Below, piece after piece: positions 1-8,283 of a stretch of 64,000 nt of DNA. This stretch comes from CAZQRP01 sp964596125. GTDB taxonomy: Bacteria > Chloroflexota > Dehalococcoidia > GIF9 > UBA5629. The notes below the pieces were generated by a model. It searched no databases. It saw only the letters and a program-made list of their open reading frames with translations, and had not been told where the DNA came from. The stretch is from positions 62,001 to 126,000 of the forward strand of contig CAZQRP010000001.1 of NCBI GenBank assembly GCA_964596125.1, in the 5' to 3' direction. A program made the position numbers and the translations under genes. The first letter of the stretch is position 1. Each line of letters starts with the position of its first letter.

Positions 1-330
1 CACGGACCGACACAAGTGCATTTGGAGAAAGGGATGACACCTGTTGTGGATACTTCAAGAGATCAGTGTGGATCATGCCATAGTGAGCTTCCCGCCAGAC
101 CAAGTCATTTTCCGCAAGTTAATATGGAAGAACACGGCGAACAATCGCCGTGCATAGCATGCCATGATCCCCATGAACCGCAGATAGGGGGATTCCCACC
201 TATTCCACATGATTTAGAGGGGCGTACCAACTGCCTTTCTTGTCACAATATTGAGGGGATTAAGCCCTTTCCTGTAGACCATGAAGGGCGTAGCAATGAA
301 ACCTGTCAAAATTGCCACAGGAGCAAATAG
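1..330 (+). CDS. Multiheme c-type cytochrome, C-terminal part
   Basis: This is the 3' end of a gene that starts before the window; the frame is open from base 1. The visible ~110 residues carry four CXXCH heme c motifs (CGSCH, CIACH, CLSCH, CQNCH) with extra histidines that could be distal ligands. It ends 3 bases before the Tat-type ferredoxin gene, followed by an NrfD-like membrane subunit. Cytochrome + four-cluster ferredoxin + NrfD is the usual composition of menaquinol:periplasmic redox modules (Nrf/Qrc/Psr-like families). The protein is therefore expected outside the membrane, passing electrons to or from the ferredoxin subunit. The direction of transfer and the terminal acceptor cannot be told from the sequence. 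Confidence 0.85.
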   Translation, partial: HGPTQVHLEKGMTPVVDTSRDQCGSCHSELPARPSHFPQVNMEEHGEQSPCIACHDPHEPQIGGFPPIPHDLEGRTNCLSCHNIEGIKPFPVDHEGRSNETCQNCHRSK

Positions 331-333
331 AGG

Positions 334-1128
334 ATGAAAATTTCTCGAAGGGATTTCATAGGGATTGGAGTTAAAAGCTTACTGACGGGAGTTATTATTT
401 ATGGTAGCATTCCAACCCTGCTGCGAGGTTTCATATTACCAGAAACAGTTCAAGGAGCGGGGCAAAATGAACCTGTATATGGCAAATACGACTGGAGGTT
501 TATTATTGATATTAGGAAGTGTATCGGCTGTGGACAGTGTGTCAAAGCCTGTAAATTAGAAAATGATGTTCCCTTGCAACCAGAATACAATCGAACTTGG
601 GTGGAGAGATATGTAATTACTGAGACCGGCCAGGTTTTTGTGGATTCCCCCAATGCCGGAATAGATGGATTTGCAGATCGGCAGGTAAACACGAAATACA
701 ATAACCTGGATATTATGAAAAGCTTTTTCGTCCCCAAACTCTGCAATCAATGTGACGAGCCGCCATGTGTACGCGTTTGTCCGGTAGGGGCCACGTATAA
801 AACAAAGGAGGGAGTTGTCCTTGTTAATAGGAATGCCTGTATTGGATGTAGATATTGCATACAGGCATGTCCCTATGGTGCCAGATTCCTCGATCCCAGA
901 CTAAAAGTCGTTGATAAGTGTACATGGTGTTATCATCGGATTACCAGAGGCCTTATTCCAGTATGTATGGAAGTATGTCCGACCGGGGCGAGAGTTTTTG
1001 GAAGCGTAAGCGATACTGATGGTCTAGTAAAAAAGCTAATCAGAGAAGAGACAATGGCTATCCTTAAGCCAGACGTAGGGTGTAAACCTAAAGTTTATTA
1101 TATTGGATTAGAAAAAGGAGTGCAATAA
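334..1128 (+). CDS. Tat-exported four-cluster [4Fe-4S] ferredoxin subunit, NrfC/PsrB-like
   Basis: The 264-residue protein begins with a twin-arginine signal (SRRDFIG at residues 4-10) and a hydrophobic stretch, so it is exported folded. Four cysteine clusters follow: CIGCGQC from residue 63, CNQCDEPPC, CIGCRYC, and CTWC with a distant CMEVCP. This is the standard set of the DmsB/NrfC/PsrB family, whose members wire a membrane quinone subunit to a periplasmic partner. It lies 3 bases after the cytochrome gene and 3 bases before the NrfD-like gene, so the three are co-transcribed. The physiological partner is presumably the upstream cytochrome; no molybdopterin subunit is visible in the window. 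Confidence 0.9.
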   Translation: MKISRRDFIGIGVKSLLTGVIIYGSIPTLLRGFILPETVQGAGQNEPVYGKYDWRFIIDIRKCIGCGQCVKACKLENDVPLQPEYNRTWVERYVITETGQVFVDSPNAGIDGFADRQVNTKYNNLDIMKSFFVPKLCNQCDEPPCVRVCPVGATYKTKEGVVLVNRNACIGCRYCIQACPYGARFLDPRLKVVDKCTWCYHRITRGLIPVCMEVCPTGARVFGSVSDTDGLVKKLIREETMAILKPDVGCKPKVYYIGLEKGVQ

Positions 1129-1131
1129 GCT

Positions 1132-2304
1132 GTGGCAGAGTTTATATACCCTAATGAAGCTATAATAGAGTGGGATCTGCTCATTGTTGTTTATCCCTTT
1201 ATCACTGGATTGGTAGCCGGTGCTTTTATAGTTTCATCGCTCTATCATGTATTTGGACTGAATACATTTAAGCCGGTTGCACGATTATCACTGGTTACTG
1301 CATTAGCCTTCCTTTTAGTTTGCCCACTGCCCTTGGTCATTCATCTAGGTCGACCTGAAAGGGCTTTGGAGATGTTTCTTAGGCCTAATCTTATATCTGC
1401 CATGTCTGGCTTTGGCTATATATGGCTGTTTTATCTCCTCCTCTTGCTATTTGAAACATGGCTCGTGTTCAGGACAGATATCATTAAGCGTGCAGGATTA
1501 GCTACGGGAATTCAAAAAACTATTTACTCTGTTTTATCCCTGGGGGTCCATGACGTGTCAGAAGAAGTCCTTACTACAGACAAGAAGCTCATTATGCTGC
1601 TGTCGATGCTTGGAATCCCGGCGGCTTGTCTATTACATGGTTATGTTGGTTTTATATTTGGAGCGGTTAAGGCCAATCCATGGTGGTCTACCCCATTAAT
1701 GCCAATGATTTTTCTAATATCAGCCATTGTTTCCGGTATAGCGTTATTAATTGTGCTGTACGTTCTTGCAATGAAAATTAGAAAAACACCCGTGGACCAT
1801 AATTGCCTGCATTCACTGGCTCTGTGGTTAGGAGGCTTTTTAACCCTGGCTTTAGTTCTAGAAGGATTAGAAGTCCTCAGTATGTCATATGAAGGTAATG
1901 AAAGTTGGGAACTTATCTATCAGTTGATAACCCAAAAAATAGCCACCAGCTATTTTGGTATCCAATTTGTACTGGGCACTCTGTTATCTCTCGTCCTCCT
2001 CGGCGGCGCAGAAGTATTTAATTTGAGAAGCCAAATAAAACAATTATTAAGGTTTATATCCTCTGCTCTCGTGCTTATTGGAGTCTTTGCTATGCGCTGG
2101 AATGTGGTAATAGGGGGACAATTGATATCCAAAAGTCTGAGGGGATTTACGAGCTATAGCCCCCCTCTTTTGGGTATAGAAGGGATACTTGTTGCTACAG
2201 GATTTATCATACTGCCATTCATAATATTTGCCATAGTTATTTACTTATTTCCCCCCTGGCAGGAAGAGATTAAGCTACCAGAACCGAAGCAGTTACACTT
2301 TTAA
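1132..2304 (+). CDS. NrfD/PsrC-like integral membrane quinone-interacting subunit
   Basis: A 390-residue, very hydrophobic protein with about nine to ten membrane spans. Its length and the N-terminal pattern (acidic WDLLIVVYPFITGL, then a helix with HLGRPERA) match the NrfD/PsrC family, which exchanges electrons with menaquinol through attached iron-sulfur subunits and carries no heme. The start is GTG, 3 bases after the ferredoxin stop, with AGGAG at 1116-1120 as the ribosome site. Family membership is clear; whether it oxidises menaquinol or reduces menaquinone is inference from neighbours only. Confidence 0.88.
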   Translation: MAEFIYPNEAIIEWDLLIVVYPFITGLVAGAFIVSSLYHVFGLNTFKPVARLSLVTALAFLLVCPLPLVIHLGRPERALEMFLRPNLISAMSGFGYIWLFYLLLLLFETWLVFRTDIIKRAGLATGIQKTIYSVLSLGVHDVSEEVLTTDKKLIMLLSMLGIPAACLLHGYVGFIFGAVKANPWWSTPLMPMIFLISAIVSGIALLIVLYVLAMKIRKTPVDHNCLHSLALWLGGFLTLALVLEGLEVLSMSYEGNESWELIYQLITQKIATSYFGIQFVLGTLLSLVLLGGAEVFNLRSQIKQLLRFISSALVLIGVFAMRWNVVIGGQLISKSLRGFTSYSPPLLGIEGILVATGFIILPFIIFAIVIYLFPPWQEEIKLPEPKQLHF

Positions 2305-2344
2305 AATACATCCCGGGTGAAGAAATAAACAAAGGAGGTTAGCT

Positions 2345-2557
2345 GTGATTAATAGGAATTATATGAACGGTAGAGTGATGCGCATTGGAGGAATTGTCAC
2401 CATGCTCTTTAGCGCGGCTATTGGAATGCTTATTCTTTTTACACCTAGTGCCTGTATCTTTGTCAGTAGCTGTCTATTGGTTATTCTGGGCTTTGCTTTT
2501 ATAGTTGGGGCACTAACCTTCTTCCTCGATAAAGCTGGGATGTGGAAACGAAGGTAA
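2345..2557 (+). CDS. Small two-span membrane protein of the NrfD module
   Basis: Seventy residues with two hydrophobic segments (about 15-35 and 40-62) and a basic C-terminus. The start is GTG, preceded by a strong AAAGGAGGT ribosome site at 2331-2339, and the gene lies 40 bases after the NrfD-like gene. I recognise no family. Position and translation signal argue it is expressed with the electron-transfer module, perhaps as a small accessory subunit. It is the last gene on this strand before the convergent tetrapyrrole operon. Confidence 0.6.
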   Translation: MINRNYMNGRVMRIGGIVTMLFSAAIGMLILFTPSACIFVSSCLLVILGFAFIVGALTFFLDKAGMWKRR

Positions 2558-2669
2558 TCGTACCGTCGGCAATAATCTTGTAAAAGTTAGGAACAATAGG
2601 TTATGGTAGTTTATGTGGGAAAAGTCCTGATATCCTTGGCCGGGCAAATTTTTAATCGTTCCTAATAAA

Positions 2670-2912
2670 TAATGCACGATTACTCCTGAAATTCCGAGGT
2701 TGGCTATCTCCTCAGCTTCCGTTGGTAACAGGTCTACAGAGTAGCAAAAGATACCCAGGCATGGAGGTTATTTCTTGTTTTACTTTTTTACCTTCTACGA
2801 CAAAAAGAGCTTGAGCCAAATCACTTGCATAGATTCCAGTTTCTTGAACTAAAAGCGTGAAGTCTTTAGTCCGGTGTAAACGACGTAAGCGCAATAGCGG
2901 AAAAGATACTAT
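2670..2912 (-). pseudogene. hemB: Decayed 5' fragment of hemB (porphobilinogen synthase)
   Basis: Immediately after the cobA-hemD stop, the minus strand encodes about 80 residues matching the N-terminus of HemB: SFP, RLRRLHR, VQET, LFVVEG, SMPG, then SVDLLPTEAEEIANLGI and VIV. Three defects are visible. The expected start codon reads ATA directly after the hemD TAG. A frameshift near 2741 separates the SMPG part from the VDLLP part. Similarity stops near 2670, long before the active-site lysines of this ~330-residue enzyme. The fragment still occupies the classical hemA-hemC-hemD-hemB position. A working porphobilinogen synthase must be encoded elsewhere if the operon is functional. Confidence 0.85.
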
Positions 2913-4433
2913 CTAAGGCTCCTTTTCAAAAAATCTTTCGATTGCTGTTACCAGGCCAGGTACTGTATGTTCAGTTGCGACAACATCTACCCTCAGCCCA
3001 GATCTCACTGCAGTATCGGCTGTTTTGGGACCTATACAAGCGATACTAACAGTATCTATTGCCAATTGTTCTTCCCTTAACGAAGCTACCAGGTTGGATA
3101 CCGTTGAAGAACTGGTGAAGGTGATAACATCTATTTCGTGAGATAATAGCATTTGTTTGGCTTTCGAGATAGCATCAACTGCGGGGACAGTCATATATGA
3201 AGTAACTTCATGTACTTCGGCTCCAAGTTGGCTAATGCCATCGGTCAACTCTCTATCTGCTATATCAGCTCGCGGTACCAGAAACCTTTGTCCAGCAACA
3301 TCACGTGTTCTCAGCCCAATTAAAAATCCCTGGCTGGTATAAACCTTGGGAGTATAATCAGGAATTATCCCATTTATCGCCAACGCTTTAGCAGTCGCAG
3401 CACCAATAGAACCGATCTTGAGTGCACTAAGTGTCCGGGTATCTAAGTTTAAGGCATACAATCGCTGAAAAAAAGCTTCGACACCGTTGACACTGGTAAA
3501 AACAATCCATTGGTAGCGCGCTAGATTTGAGATGGCTTGATCGAGTTCGCTGCTACTAGCTATATTCTTGATGTCAATAAACGGTAATTCAACAGGTTGG
3601 GCGCCACGCTCTAAAAGAAGCTTACTTAATGCGCTTGCTTGATGGCGTGCTCTGGTAACCAGAATACGTTTACCGAAGAGAGGACGATTATCAAACCAAC
3701 GGAGTTTTTCCCTCAATCTAACCACCTTGCCAATTACAATTATCGCCGGAGGATCCAGTTGATGCTCCTTTACCTTGACTACAATGTCAGTCAACTGACC
3801 GACTATAGTTTTTTGGTTAGGTGTAGTCCCATCTTTAATCACTGCTATGGGTGTACTGGCGGGTCTACCATATTCCAGTAACTGATCCACTATTCGGGGT
3901 AAATTTCGCATACCCATGAGAAAGACTAGAGTATCCACTCCTGTAGCTAACTTTTCCCAATCTATGCTTGAGCGGTTCTTTTTAGGATCCTCATGTCCAG
4001 TAATTACGGCAAAGGACGATGCCAGACCGCGATGAGTAACCGGAACACCAGAGTAGGCAGGAACCGATATTGCTGAGGATATCCCAGGAACGACCTCAAA
4101 CGGAACACAGTTCTTTGCCAGAGCTTCTGCCTCCTCGCCCCCCCGCCCCAAAACAAAAGGATCCCCGCCCTTAAGCCGTACCACCGTCTTACCCTTTTTA
4201 GCCTTCTCCACCAGCAATCGGTTAATCTCGGCCTGTTCCTTAGTATGATTACCAGTAGTCTTCCCTACGTATATTCTTTCCGTGTCCCGAGATGCTAAAT
4301 CCAGAAGTTGCTTATTAATTAGTTGATCATAGATGATAATATCAGCTTGAGCAAGACACTTAATTCCTTTCACTGAAATCAAGTCAGGGTCGCCTGGCCC
4401 GGCTCCTAATAAGTAGACTTTACCTGGCTTCAC
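2913..4433 (-). CDS. cobA-hemD: Fused uroporphyrinogen-III C-methyltransferase / uroporphyrinogen-III synthase
   Basis: A 506-residue bifunctional protein. Residues 1-~245 are a SAM-dependent uroporphyrinogen-III methyltransferase (VYLLGAGPGDPDL at the start, the GGDPFVLGRGGEE loop, and PVTHRG) making precorrin-2. Residues ~255-506 are uroporphyrinogen-III synthase (RILVTRAR, FTSVNGVEAFF, TFTSSSTV, CIGPKTA), which closes the tetrapyrrole ring. The fusion makes and immediately methylates uroporphyrinogen III, fitting a pathway that goes to heme through siroheme. The ATG overlaps the hemC stop (ATGA), showing translational coupling. Such cobA-hemD fusions are known in several anaerobes. Confidence 0.95.
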   Translation of the reverse strand: MKPGKVYLLGAGPGDPDLISVKGIKCLAQADIIIYDQLINKQLLDLASRDTERIYVGKTTGNHTKEQAEINRLLVEKAKKGKTVVRLKGGDPFVLGRGGEEAEALAKNCVPFEVVPGISSAISVPAYSGVPVTHRGLASSFAVITGHEDPKKNRSSIDWEKLATGVDTLVFLMGMRNLPRIVDQLLEYGRPASTPIAVIKDGTTPNQKTIVGQLTDIVVKVKEHQLDPPAIIVIGKVVRLREKLRWFDNRPLFGKRILVTRARHQASALSKLLLERGAQPVELPFIDIKNIASSSELDQAISNLARYQWIVFTSVNGVEAFFQRLYALNLDTRTLSALKIGSIGAATAKALAINGIIPDYTPKVYTSQGFLIGLRTRDVAGQRFLVPRADIADRELTDGISQLGAEVHEVTSYMTVPAVDAISKAKQMLLSHEIDVITFTSSSTVSNLVASLREEQLAIDTVSIACIGPKTADTAVRSGLRVDVVATEHTVPGLVTAIERFFEKEP

Positions 4434-5353
4434 CTCTTTACCACCTCAGTAATAAATTCAGATGCTCCCATCGCCAGTATTTTCTGTGCTAGACGTATTC
4501 CTATCTCCTCAGCAGATACATCATTTCCTACTTCTGAAGCCCGCAACATCTTTTTTCCGCTCTTGTCAGCTACCATTCCATCGAGCTTCAAGGTAGTATC
4601 ATCTATAGTTCCCAGGGCAGCAATGGGGGCACGGCAACCACCACCCAACGCCCTGAGGAAGGCTCGTTCTGCAGTTACACAGTACCACGTGGAAAGATGA
4701 TTTAAAGGGGATATTAGTTCGTATACCTGTCTATCGCAAAGTCGTGTTTCTATTGCTACTGCGCCTTGTCCCACTGCTGGCAAAAATGGTTCGAGAGGCA
4801 AGTATTCGCTTATCTTGTCTTCCCATCCGAGACGCAGCATAGCTGCTGCTGCTAAAATTACACCATCAAATTCTCCGTGGGAAACCTTTTGTAGACGCGT
4901 ATCAATATTTCCTCTAATGTTGCATACCTCTAAATCCGGGCGACAGGCAGCAAGTTGCACAATACGCCTGAAACTGCCTGTGCCTATTCTTGAGCCAGGT
5001 GCAAGCTCAGCAAGATTTCCTGCTCTGGATACAAGTACGTCTCTAGGGTCCAGCCTCTGTGTTACTGCTGCCAGATACAGTCCCTGAGGATTTTGGATTG
5101 GCATATCTTTAAGGCTATGAACCGCCAAATCAATTTTACCATCGATCAGAGCTTCCTCGAGTTCCTTGACGAATACACCGATACTGCCGATCTCTTCGAG
5201 GTGGCTGTGTCTGTTCCTATCTCCTCTAGTTACTATTTTCCTAATACTGACTTCGAGGTGGGGATGTATCTCCTTAATTTTAACTAACACTGATCGAGCT
5301 TGAATCATGGCAAGGTTGCTACTCCGAGAACCAATGACGATTTTTCTTCTCAC
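4430..5353 (-). CDS. hemC: Porphobilinogen deaminase (hydroxymethylbilane synthase)
   Basis: HemC polymerises four porphobilinogens into hydroxymethylbilane. The 307-residue product has the family landmarks: KIVIGSRSSNLA near the start, IVTRGD, the catalytic DLAVHSLKDMP segment, and Cys240 in GGGCRAPIAALG, which carries the dipyrromethane cofactor. I choose the GTG at 5353 because it overlaps the hemA stop as GTGA, has GGAG 8 bases upstream, and gives the conserved N-terminus; a longer reading from 5389 would start inside hemA. It sits between hemA and cobA-hemD with overlaps on both sides. Confidence 0.94.
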   Translation of the reverse strand: MRRKIVIGSRSSNLAMIQARSVLVKIKEIHPHLEVSIRKIVTRGDRNRHSHLEEIGSIGVFVKELEEALIDGKIDLAVHSLKDMPIQNPQGLYLAAVTQRLDPRDVLVSRAGNLAELAPGSRIGTGSFRRIVQLAACRPDLEVCNIRGNIDTRLQKVSHGEFDGVILAAAAMLRLGWEDKISEYLPLEPFLPAVGQGAVAIETRLCDRQVYELISPLNHLSTWYCVTAERAFLRALGGGCRAPIAALGTIDDTTLKLDGMVADKSGKKMLRASEVGNDVSAEEIGIRLAQKILAMGASEFITEVVKR

Positions 5354-6615
5354 CTTCGCTTCTCCATGTCCAACTGGAAAAGTCTGCACACTATATCATT
5401 ATAGTTCTGATTGCTATCTCCATTTGTCTTGAGAAACTGTATGGGATCCTTCAGTATTTTAGTAACAATTGACTTAGTCATCGCATCTAGCCATTCTTGT
5501 TCTTCATCAGACAGTTGTTGCAACTTCTTTAGCGTCTTATTTAACTGAGCTGAGCGTATCATCTCAGCCTTCATCATTAGCGCACTAACTACAGGCCTGA
5601 CCTTAAAAGCTTGTTTATAAGAGGCAAGCATAGCCACTTCAGCTGCGATAATTTTTTCAGCTTTATGGATCTCCCCTTCTCGCTGCCGGCGGTTCAATTC
5701 GGAAATCCGGGTAAGATCGTCGATATTGTACAAGACAACATTGTTTATTTGCTTCACTTCTGGCTCCACATTCCGAGGGACAGCAATATCAATTATAACC
5801 AGAGGAAGCTCAGGACGGTTTCTCATTACCTCCTCGACATGTTGAACATCCAGCATCCGATGGGGTGCGTCGGCGCAGGTGACAACTATATTGCAGGTCT
5901 TCAATTCGTCTATAGAGTTATTTAGGTTAATCGGTATACCATCTGTTATTGCGGCCAAAGTAGAAGCTCTTTCCTTCGTCCTACTTGCAACGAGTATTTG
6001 AGCTGTTCCCATATCCTTTGCAGCCTTGGCTACCAGTCTTCCCGCTTGCCCAGCGCCGATGACAAGCATTTTGCAGTTTCCTAGGTCGCCAACATACTTA
6101 GCTGCCAAGTCAACCGCCACTGAACTAATGGAAAGAGCATTCTTACTGATCCCGGTTTCTTCACGAATCCGCCGACTTATTCGAATCGCACTCTGGAACA
6201 TATGACGCAACTGTAGATTTACCATCCCCATCTCTTCCGCGACCTCTAATGCATATTTCACTTGACCCAGAATTTCAAATTCACCTATAATCATCGATTC
6301 AAGGCCGCTAGTTACTCGGAATAGGTGCTCCATTGCAACCTCATCTGTATACCTGTAGAGATATTGACAACAGTCGTCATCCGGCATATTTAAATAGATC
6401 TTCAAGAACTTGATGATTGTTTCCTCAGTATTGAGGCCATAGCTATCAATGCTATAAACTTCAGTGCGATTACAAGTAGACAGAATTATACCCTGGGAAA
6501 CAGAGGAACGAAGCAATGACAAGGAATCATGAAGCTTTCCAGCCCTGATCGCCGCCTTTTCACGGATGGTAATAGGTGCTGTCTCGTGGTTTATCCCTAC
6601 TAAGCTAACATGCAT
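5350..6615 (-). CDS. hemA: Glutamyl-tRNA reductase
   Basis: HemA reduces glutamyl-tRNA to glutamate-1-semialdehyde, the first committed step of the C5 tetrapyrrole pathway. The 421-residue protein has the N-terminal GINHETAP motif, the catalytic cysteine in LSTCNRTEVY (Cys48), the NADPH-binding VIGAGQAGRLVAKA Rossmann segment, and a C-terminal helical dimerisation region, all at normal family spacing. It is 28 bases after the precorrin-2 dehydrogenase gene, the widest gap in the operon, and overlaps hemC. The glutamate semialdehyde aminomutase hemL is not in the window. Confidence 0.95.
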   Translation of the reverse strand: MHVSLVGINHETAPITIREKAAIRAGKLHDSLSLLRSSVSQGIILSTCNRTEVYSIDSYGLNTEETIIKFLKIYLNMPDDDCCQYLYRYTDEVAMEHLFRVTSGLESMIIGEFEILGQVKYALEVAEEMGMVNLQLRHMFQSAIRISRRIREETGISKNALSISSVAVDLAAKYVGDLGNCKMLVIGAGQAGRLVAKAAKDMGTAQILVASRTKERASTLAAITDGIPINLNNSIDELKTCNIVVTCADAPHRMLDVQHVEEVMRNRPELPLVIIDIAVPRNVEPEVKQINNVVLYNIDDLTRISELNRRQREGEIHKAEKIIAAEVAMLASYKQAFKVRPVVSALMMKAEMIRSAQLNKTLKKLQQLSDEEQEWLDAMTKSIVTKILKDPIQFLKTNGDSNQNYNDIVCRLFQLDMEKRR

Positions 6616-6643
6616 ATAACCCAGTCTACCTTTATCTTTACTT

Positions 6644-7294
6644 TTATTGCTTTTTCAGATTGCTGATCAGGACAGCCATTGCTCTTTCATCGTCCCCTCT
6701 TACTATCAAGTTCAACAGTAAATCCAGGTCCAGAGCTTCCTGCCAAGAGTCACCATCAATTTTAATTCCCTGTCGTTTTAATTCGGAGCGCACTTTATAA
6801 GTCAGGAGGGCCAGTGAAGCATACTCATCCCCAAATTCCCTCTTCAATCTGGTGCAGATTTTTCGGGATAATGCAGGGCTCATACCTGCAGTAGAAATGA
6901 CTATTGTTATATCTCCCCGTCGTATATACGAAGGAAGAATGAAAGTAGAATTTTGGCTACTATCCACCACATTGACCAGAATTGCATTTCTCTGAGCTTC
7001 CTTTACCACGTTTTGATTAGTCGTACTGTTATCAGTAGCGGCTATAGAAACAAACGCACCTCTTAAATCTCCTGCCCGGTAATTCCTATTGATGACACGT
7101 ATTTTCCCACTTTTAGCGAGTTGCCCTAGCTCGGAGCAGAGGTCAGGGCTTATTACTAAGACATTCGCTCTGTGCTCAAGAAGTGTTCTGACTTTACGCA
7201 AGGCAACCCTCCCACCACCAACGACCACACATCTCTTGTTATAGATGTTCAAGAAAGCCGGATAGTAAGGGAGTAATTGGCTTCTTTTTTTCAT
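6644..7294 (-). CDS. Precorrin-2 dehydrogenase / sirohydrochlorin ferrochelatase-type protein (CysG N-domain, Met8-like)
   Basis: A 216-residue stand-alone version of the CysG N-terminal half. It has the NAD-binding CVVVGGGRVALRKVRTLL segment near residue 22, VNVVD, and STAGMSPALSRKI, the helix used for dimerisation and catalysis. It oxidises precorrin-2 to sirohydrochlorin and in Met8-type members also inserts iron. The ATG overlaps the ahbAB stop (ATGA). In this operon it supplies siroheme to the decarboxylase, deacetylase and heme synthase encoded upstream. Whether it chelates iron itself or needs a separate chelatase is not decidable here. Confidence 0.9.
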   Translation of the reverse strand: MKKRSQLLPYYPAFLNIYNKRCVVVGGGRVALRKVRTLLEHRANVLVISPDLCSELGQLAKSGKIRVINRNYRAGDLRGAFVSIAATDNSTTNQNVVKEAQRNAILVNVVDSSQNSTFILPSYIRRGDITIVISTAGMSPALSRKICTRLKREFGDEYASLALLTYKVRSELKRQGIKIDGDSWQEALDLDLLLNLIVRGDDERAMAVLISNLKKQ

Positions 7295-8283
7295 ACTAAA
7301 TATTTTACCCTCGTTTTTTTTAATTCTTTTGTGCTGAAAAGCAGTATATAATCGGAAAGCCCAGTTTCATTGGAGACTTTGCTCACTATCTCTTTGCATT
7401 CCTCTCTGGTATGACCATGGATGATAGCAAAAAGATTATACTGCCACAGTGGATTAGTCTTTCTCTCATAGCAATGGCTTACCTCGCGTAATGAAGCTAG
7501 CTTCTTACCAGCAATATTCACCATCTCTTGTGGAACTTTCCAACAGACCATTGGATTTGCTGTGTAGCCGGCTCGCCTATGGTTGATAGCAGCACCAAAA
7601 CGCCGAATGATACCACGTTGTTTAAGGGATTGACACTGTACTAAGAAATCATCAATATCTATGCTTAACCGCTCTGACATGACGGTAAAGGGTCTTGTAA
7701 TCAGAGGTAAGTCCTGCTGTAGCTCATTAATTATTAATCTATCTACCTGGGAAAGTGCAGCACTTTGCCGAAGGATGCCATCAGGCGGTGTCACAGTATC
7801 TTTTATAGACTCACGATCCCCATCCATAGGGAAATAGGCACCTATTTTAAACAACTTTGTGGCTGGCAGGGCAAAGATGGCTTCAGCGTTAATAGGATAG
7901 GCCAATTTTTGTAACTCGGTCTCTATATGATTGGTATTAGGAATAGACAGAGTTAACCAGAGATTGAAGTGGTGGTCCCGTTCATAGCCATGGCTGATCC
8001 CCGGATGCTCGACAATGAATCGTGCTGCTTTAGCTAATTGACTGTCAGCTACCTTTATTGCGACCAGCGTAGCCTGATAGCCAAGACTTCTGGCATCTAA
8101 TACCGGACTTATCTGACGAACGATTCCTCTTGCCTTTAAATCCTTGATACGACGAAGTACACCATCTTCGTCTATATCTAAGCGCAATCCCAGGTCGGTA
8201 TATGGTTCCTTAGATAAGGGAAATTCCACCTGTAATAGATTAAGTAGCGTTCGGTCGGTACTATCGAGGTTTATATTATACAT
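7291..8283 (-). CDS. ahbAB: Siroheme decarboxylase, AhbA and AhbB halves fused
   Basis: The 330-residue protein consists of two tandem AsnC/Lrp-like siroheme decarboxylase modules. The first runs about 1-165 (DSTDRTLLNLLQVEFPL, GIVRQISPVLDARSLGY, HPGISHGYERDHHFNLWL); the second about 175-330 (LSQVDRLIINELQQDLPL, GIIRRFGAAINHRRAGY, VSHCYERKTNPLWQYNLF). AhbA and AhbB usually are separate subunits that together convert siroheme to 12,18-didecarboxysiroheme. The histidines and YERD/YERK motifs are retained in both halves. The gene overlaps ahbD by 8 bases. Despite an HTH-like fold, members of this family are enzymes, not regulators. Confidence 0.92.
   Translation of the reverse strand: MYNINLDSTDRTLLNLLQVEFPLSKEPYTDLGLRLDIDEDGVLRRIKDLKARGIVRQISPVLDARSLGYQATLVAIKVADSQLAKAARFIVEHPGISHGYERDHHFNLWLTLSIPNTNHIETELQKLAYPINAEAIFALPATKLFKIGAYFPMDGDRESIKDTVTPPDGILRQSAALSQVDRLIINELQQDLPLITRPFTVMSERLSIDIDDFLVQCQSLKQRGIIRRFGAAINHRRAGYTANPMVCWKVPQEMVNIAGKKLASLREVSHCYERKTNPLWQYNLFAIIHGHTREECKEIVSKVSNETGLSDYILLFSTKELKKTRVKYLV

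Noticed and set aside
4430..5389. Longer HemC reading from 5389
   Set aside because: It would begin inside hemA with 12 unconserved residues; GTG 5353 has a ribosome site, a GTGA overlap and the family N-terminus.
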